Shown here: one piece after another, positions 58,025-64,000 of the stretch
How positions within the stretch are numbered: the stretch's first letter is position 1
How the letters are laid out: each line of letters begins with the position of its first letter
From: Tilletia caries
Taxonomy: Eukaryota; Basidiomycota; Exobasidiomycetes; Tilletiales; Tilletiaceae
Direction of reading: 5' to 3'
Length of the DNA stretch: 64,000 bases
Assembly: GCA_032718865.1 (NCBI GenBank)
Contig: JALUTQ010000030.1
Location: 434,001-498,000, forward strand
Program-made: the position numbers and the translations under genes
Notes under the pieces: model-generated
Database searches by the model: none
What the model saw: the letters and a program-made list of their open reading frames with translations, nothing else
What the model was told of the DNA's origin: nothing

Positions 58025-61000
58025 GCTCAGCAAGCGCAGCAAGCGCCAGAACAACCACTCCCTCAGCACGTCAATGCGCATGATCCACAGACAGACACAG
58101 CAACCCCGCTCGAGGACGGAGCAGGCACAGACACAGCTCCCGCCAGCCTCACAGCACAGCGCACAGCCCACCCCTTCACACAACCACCCATAACACCACA
58201 CCACCCACACGCAGACCCAACAACAGCACCAGCACAGCACACCACCAACATACTCACCGCAGACCCCGCCGTCCAACAGCAAGCACAGCTCCATCTGCAC
58301 GAAGAACTCACCGCCCATTCTACCCGTACGCAACCTGCGCCGCCGTCCCCGCCTGAACACGTCTCGAACCCAGGTGATCGGCCTTACATACCTTCATCTA
58401 GCAATAATAGCGGCAGCGGTGGTGGTGCCAACCAAGCAGCCCTTCCCATCCACGAACTCCCCGCCCGACTGCATTCGTTCACTCTGGCCCACCCTCCTCA
58501 TTCACACCACCACTCCCTCTCCCAACCCGGTACCTCGTCCTCACACTCCACCTCAGCATCCCGTCGCGCATCCTCATCCTCACAAGCGTTCAAAGCGGGC
58601 TTCTTCGCTCATTCTCTTGAGGCCGGTGGGTATCCTTCCGCTTCAGTTTCTGGCGGTGGGGTGGCGAGTAGGAGTAGTAGTGTGAGCACAGCTACCGCGG
58701 GCAGGAAGAGTCCCTCCCATCAGTACTCCAAGCCGGGCTCGGTGGGGAGTGCGGGCAGTGGTACGAACTCGGCTGGGCCTGGGGCTGCCGTCGCTCCCCT
58801 CAGCATCATCAACGATCTGGCGAATAAACAGCAGGCGAAACAGGCGGCTGCGGCCGCTGGAGGAGCAGGAACAGGAGGATCCAGCTCGACTCCTACGGGT
58901 GCACAGTCGCTCTCGGTAGGGGGTGGAACGGGATCGGTCCCTGCTGTTACTACGCCGACGGCGGCGGCTCCGCATACGCCCTCGCTACTTCAGGCTGAGG
59001 CTCGGCATAATCCCTTTGCGAGCGCGGCTGCTTCTGCTCCTCTCGCTACGGGCCTTGCATCAGGTGCGATCACCCCGCGCCGGACCACATCGCCTTTCAA
59101 TAGTGGTGGCGGTGGTGGAGTGGGAGGGAGCACCACCCCTGGTGGACTTCCCAACAGGCTCGGCGCATTCACTGCCATCGGTCGCTCGCCTGCCATTCTC
59201 TCCACAGGCACAGCAATGTCAGCCTCCTCCTCGGGCGCCGGAAGTGGTTCAAGCGGCGCGGCCCCACCGGTGTCGGACCCGATCATCGGCTCACCACTCC
59301 CGACCATCCCTTCCACTCCGATTCTAAACCCGACGACGGGCACGAGCACCGGTACGTCGTCGCCCGCAGCGACGAACGTGGTCAAGCCGACTCCGAAGAG
59401 CTTCTTTCAACAGACGCTTAGTCGACCACCTGCTGCTTTGAGTAACCTGAAGAAGGATGGGTCTGGTGGTAGCGCTAGTCAGTCAGTAGGCTCATTGGGC
59501 TCGAGCTTGACGGCGCCCTCGAGTCCTGGTCTTTCCTCTACAACAGCTGGAGCAGCGGGCGTGGGAGCGGGAGGGGGTGGCCTCCTCGCACCGGGATCAG
59601 CAGCGGCTCAACATCGTAAAGCGGCGGGAGCTTCGCTTCTTGGTCGCTCCGCTTCCTCCGGGCCGACGTATGGCAGCCCGGGCGGGACTGTAGCTTCGAA
59701 CGCGACGCTGGTCAGTTTGGACCATGAGCATCCCCAGGCTTTTGGGGTTGTTACCGATCATGGACGGGCGGCGGTCGTTGGTAGTGGTGCTGGCGTTGGT
59801 GGTGCTGCTGGTGGTGGGGCTACGGGCGCGAGTAGTGGCGATTCGGGAAGAATCTTACGGCCCGAGCATGTGTTTGCTAGTGTGTCGCCTGCTCCTGGTG
59901 GGGTTGCTGGTGCCCGTCCTCCTTCGGCGGCGACGGGGACAGAGAAAGGAAGTGCTGCTACTTCCTTGGCTGGATTGGGGATTCAGGATGCCCCGACGCA
60001 GAAGAAGGTGCAGGGTGAAGAATCGAGTGCTGGCCCGAGGAGGAGCGCACGGCCTGCGGAGGGGGGCAGAGAACTTTCTTCTTCTTCTTCAGGGACGACG
60101 CCTACTTCGCTCCCCGCTGTAAACCTGCCGAGCGGGAACGACGACCGCGGCCGGAGTGCGAAGAGCAGCAGTAGTAGCAGTAGTATCAACAGCGGCGTGG
60201 CACCGGCGGGCACTGCTACGCCTTCGTCTACTTCGACTTCGACTTCGAGGGGGAGTACCCCAGCTGGGTCGGGATCTTCTGGGTCGGGCGCTGCGAGTGG
60301 GACGCGCTCGCCCAGTCAGAACCAGAGCCAAGGCCAGGGACAGAATCAAGTGACCCCGACGCAATCGCACAAGAGGGGCAGTCGGGAACGCGGCCCGAGC
60401 TCGCATATGGTGCCCTCTTCGACATCTATGGCCACCTCTCGGACCAGTGGCGGAAGTGGGGCCCGGAGTCGGAGTCGGCATCATTATCACCAGGCGCCCC
60501 TGCCGCGTCGGACGAGTAGCGTGGCGAGTCTGGAGAGTCATCATTCGTCGGGTACGGTGACTACCACTACCTCGAATGCGGCTGGAGGCGGCGGTGGTGG
60601 TGGTGGGCCGAGGGAGATGAGCAGCTGTACGCCTACGAGCGAGCATCCGGATGAGGAAGGTGCTGATGGATTTGAGCGCGCTGAGCATGTTCTGTACGAG
60701 GAAGAACATGAGGAGGACGACGAAGAGGGCGAGGACGAGGAGGAGGAGGAGGAGGAGGAGTATCTGTTCGGATTTGACTTTGTGCCGAATCCGAGCGCGA
60801 ACGGGGGGCTTTTTAACGCTGTCGAAAGTCTCGGAACGCTCGGGCAAGGGCGGTACGGTGCCAAGGGAAGGCTGAAGAAGCACGGCAGCAGTCAGACACA
60901 GACGGGTGGGAACGCTACGCCAGCTCATGCTCCTGGTTCGAATTCTGCCAACAACCCCACTGCGGGACCGGGATCCAAGCCTGGTGTCGTCGGGCTCGGG

Positions 61001-63909
61001 TTGGGCGGAGGGGGCGACCGCGATGCAGTCCTGCGCCGCTCGACGAACCGGCTCTTCATCGGCACCCTAGGAGTCTCCATCGACAACTGGCTCGGGCCGA
61101 ACCAAAAAGACCTAATTGAGCGTCGGCTGCTGGACGAACGACAGGCGGTCCCCGTCTGGGTGGACGATGCTACGTTTGAGCGGAGCTATCACGATTTCTG
61201 CAAGGCGCTGTTGTGGCCGACGTTCCACTATACGTTGCCGGGCGAGAGGGCGTTGGAGAAGCAGAATGAGGCGTTTGGGAGTTATATTGATGTCAATCGG
61301 GCGTTTGCTCATCGGATTGCGGAGAATTGGAGGGAGGGGGACATAGTTTGGATCAATGACTAGTGAGTCCTTTCTTGCTCTGGGAATCTTTCAGACGCGT
61401 AGCGAAAGGTGGTTCAATCGTGAAGCTGAACATTTGACATACCCCGCTTCCTTTCACCAGTCACCTGCTCCTTGTGCCACAGATGCTTCGCGAGCTACTC
61501 GGGCCCTCGGCGACCATTGGGCTCTTTATGCACATCTCCTTCCCGAGCTCAGAGATGTTCCGCTGTCTCTCCGTGCGCGAGACCTTACTGCGCGGCATGC
61601 TCGGGGCCGACCTGCTCGGTTTCCAGACGCACAACAACTGCCGCCACTTCCGCCAAACGGTCTCTCGAATCCTCCAACTCGAGGCGACTCCGAAGGGTAT
61701 CCAGCTCGACTCCATCTCGGGCCGGGGTGGGTTTGTGACGGTGAATGCGTTCCCGATTGGGATCGATGTGCGCTCGTTGAACTTGAAGCGACGGGAGCCG
61801 GATGTGGAGGAGTGGATTCACAGATTGGAGACGCGGTATGAGGGCCGGAAGATCATCGTTGGGCGGGATAAGCTGGACTGGATCAAAGGCGTTCGACAGA
61901 AGTTGCTTGCGTATGAGCTCTTCTTGGACGAACATCCCGAGTGGGTTGGGCAGGTGGTGCTCATTCAGGTCGCGCTTGCCACGACGGAGGAGAACGAGGA
62001 GGCGGGACAGGCGAGCGACGTTGTGGCGCGGATCAATCGGCGGTGGGGCTCGTTGACGTATCAACCCGTGGTGTTTTTGCACGTGCAGGACATCACGTTC
62101 TCGCAGTACCTCGCCCTCCTCACGGTTGCCGATGCGTTTTTGGCGAGCAGTCTACGCGAGGGCATGGCGCTCACGCCGCACGAGTACATCATCTGCCAAG
62201 AAGTCAAGCACCGACCGCTCATCCTGAGCGAATTCGTAGGCTCGTACTCGAGTCTGCGGGCCTGTCTTGGTTTCAACCCGTTCAACACCAAGCAGGCCTC
62301 GGTGGCGATCTCCAAGGCGCTCACGATGGACGAAGATGAGATGTTTGAGCGATGGCAGGACTTGCATCGCACGGTGGTCACCCAGACGGCCCAGCATTGG
62401 ATCACCTCCTTCCTCTCTCGGCTCGAGCGCGCACATGCCGAGCAGCAGTTCCGCGATACGGCGTTCATCCCCCGACTCGAGATCGCCCAGCTCGTGTCCG
62501 AATGGCGCGCGGCGAAGACGCGGTTGATCCTGCTCGATCTGGAGGACACGCTCGTGTCGGAGACGCCGTTGAGCCTGCACAAGTCCGGTTTCCGGCCCTC
62601 GGAGAAGTTGTTGGCCCGTCTGTCTGCGCTGAGTGCGGATCCGAAGAACAGCGTGTACGTGCTGAGTGGGATGGGCATGGTCAACCTGACCGCGTTGTCC
62701 GAGGCCGTGCCCCGCCTGGGCCTGATTGCGGAGAATGGCTGCTTTGTGAAGCATTGTGGGGAGGGCGAGCGGAGTTGGATCTCGCTTGTGGCTGGGTTTA
62801 ATCTGCAGTGGCGGGCGCCTGTGAAGGATATTTTGGCGTACTTCACTGAGCGCACGCCGGGTTCGTGGATGGAGGATCGCGGGGCGTCGATTTGCTGGGT
62901 GTATTGGAATGAGGAGCTTGGTGATGCGGCGTCGCATGAGGCGCAGTGGGCTCGTAGGCAGGCGGCGGAGGTGCAGAACTTGATTTACGATAGGTGAGTG
63001 TAGGCTTTTGATGTTTGCATGTGGGAGTAGGGCAGAACGAGCTGACAGTGGCTTGTATTCCCTTTTTTCCCCTCTCCTTGCGCGTGTCCTGATCAGTCTC
63101 GCTGAGGTATGTAGCGCCAAGGGGTGATTGTGCAGAGAACTGGTCTGATGGCTCACTCTCTATGCTACCCTCTCTATGATCGTCTACAGCGGTTCAGCCT
63201 GCGAATCATACCTGGTCCCGCCAGCTTCCTTTGCTCTCCCAAGAACACGTCAAGGGCATCTGCAGTCCAACATATCATGCAGATGAGCGCCATGGGAGGC
63301 TTCTGGAACGGCGGGAACATGATCGTGCCAGGACAGATCGTCGACCCGACCTCGAGTGCGTTCCGGACGAACATGAGCGGGCGCGGCGGAGGCGGCGGCT
63401 CTGGAATCGGATCCCCACGCAAGTCGCAACTTGATGCTGTTCTGCGCGAAGAGGCGATGAAGACGAGCGGACGGGCGAAGTCGGACCAGAGCGCGGCCGA
63501 TCTGCCTTACAAGCTGCCTTCGAACCACTGGCCCGTGCCACAACCGAGTGCCCCGCGCTCGGCGGCGAAGGACCGAGTGCCGATGGAGACGATGGGCGTT
63601 CGGAACCTGCAAGGCCTGTTCGGCTTTGGGCCCGCTGCTGCTGAGGCGCAGACGATGCAGCCCAACGCCGGCAGTTTCGACTTTGTGCTCGCGATCGGAC
63701 AGGACGAAGGCCTACTCCGGTACGTGAACGGGTTGGACCTGCCGTTCGCTCCTGTGACGTGCACGACGGTGGACCTGACGAGGTCGAAGGGCTCGGATGC
63801 GGGGAACCATCTGGAGGGCGTGGAGGATGTGGAGGAGGCACTTGATGAGATACTCGAGTTCCGTGAGCGTGATCGGCGATGGGGACGGCCGGTCATGACG
63901 GACGTCTGA
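57767..63909 (+). CDS. Trehalose-6-phosphate synthase complex regulatory subunit, TPS3/TSL1-like
   Basis: Exons 57767-61362, 61461-62993, 63097-63106 and 63190-63909 give 1952 residues. The N-terminal motif HRLIIVSLFLRETVQF is typical of Tps3/Tsl1. About 1000 disordered residues follow, including a Q12 run. The GT20 synthase-like domain starts near 1085 (RRSTNRLFIGTLG) with WINDYHLLLVPQMLRE (split by intron 1), RDKLDWIKGVRQK and SLREGMALTPHEYIICQ. The trehalose-phosphatase-like domain has LLDLEDTLV in place of the catalytic DxDGT, and SGM in place of SGR, so it should not hydrolyse trehalose phosphate. In yeast such subunits stabilise and regulate the Tps1-Tps2 complex. Exon 3 is 10 nt and is required for frame. 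A broken inverted copy of the 3' end lies 45 kb to the left. Confidence 0.88.
57987..58022 (+). repeat. (CAG)12 microsatellite encoding poly-Gln
   Basis: An uninterrupted CAG run in the N-terminal part of the trehalose-synthase subunit. It is likely length-polymorphic. Confidence 0.9.
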
Positions 63910-64000
63910 AGAGTGAAGAGTGACTTGGGGGGCCCGGCACGGTACATACACGGCGAACAAGGGACGCGGCTGGGCTTTTCAGAAGGAACACTCCCTCCCA
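63910..64000. other. 3' flank of the trehalose-synthase subunit
   Basis: The first 45 bp (GAGTGAAGAGTGACTTGGGG to GGCGAAC) are shared with the inverted fragment at 18382. After that the match ends. Confidence 0.6.

Overview
The window is from a GC-rich fungal nuclear genome, most likely a basidiomycete. The evidence is short GT-AG introns (mostly 63-98 nt) with CTAAT-like branch sites, a DIRS retroelement, fungal orthologues with very long disordered tails, and several exons of only 8-21 nt. I cannot name the species. Ustilaginomycotina is a guess.

1-19 kb is a rearranged, transposon-rich locus. A VHS/GAT protein (LSB5-like) is followed by two nearly identical alcohol-acetyltransferase-family genes (2.9-5.3 and 15.0-17.4 kb, both minus strand). 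A repeat block carrying a tRNA-Ser-like relic occurs three times: inverted at 1-534, directly beside LSB5; upstream of the first acetyltransferase, where it is split by a 5.75-kb DIRS element and a 2.05-kb pogo element; and upstream of the second acetyltransferase. This last copy abuts an inverted, broken fragment of the trehalose-synthase-subunit gene whose full copy lies 45 kb away at the right end of the window.

19-42 kb is ordinary gene-dense sequence. It holds a glycerol-3-phosphate acyltransferase (SCT1/GPT2 type), a PROPPIN of the HSV2/WIPI3-4 type, a PHO84-like phosphate transporter, a 4-kb stretch without genes, mitochondrial complex III core protein 2 (QCR2) and a P4-ATPase lipid flippase (DNF1/2 type). 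I rebuilt exon structures from splice signals and frame. Each model closes to a whole number of codons.

42-47 kb is gene-poor. It contains two unclassified inverted-repeat elements: one of 2.5 kb with 99-bp ends and an AT-richer interior, and one of 593 bp whose ends each carry three copies of a 17-bp motif.

47-64 kb holds the GET-pathway co-chaperone SGT2, a secreted Cys/Ser/Thr-rich protein gene broken by two in-frame stops, a secreted SnoaL-like protein, an 800-residue low-complexity protein, a 116-residue unknown, and a 1952-residue TPS3/TSL1-like trehalose-synthase regulatory subunit with a degenerate phosphatase domain.

The genes do not form one pathway. The single-copy genes are housekeeping: lipid synthesis and asymmetry, autophagy, phosphate uptake, respiration, tail-anchored protein targeting and trehalose. 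The accessory biology is concentrated in 1-19 kb and 42-47 kb.
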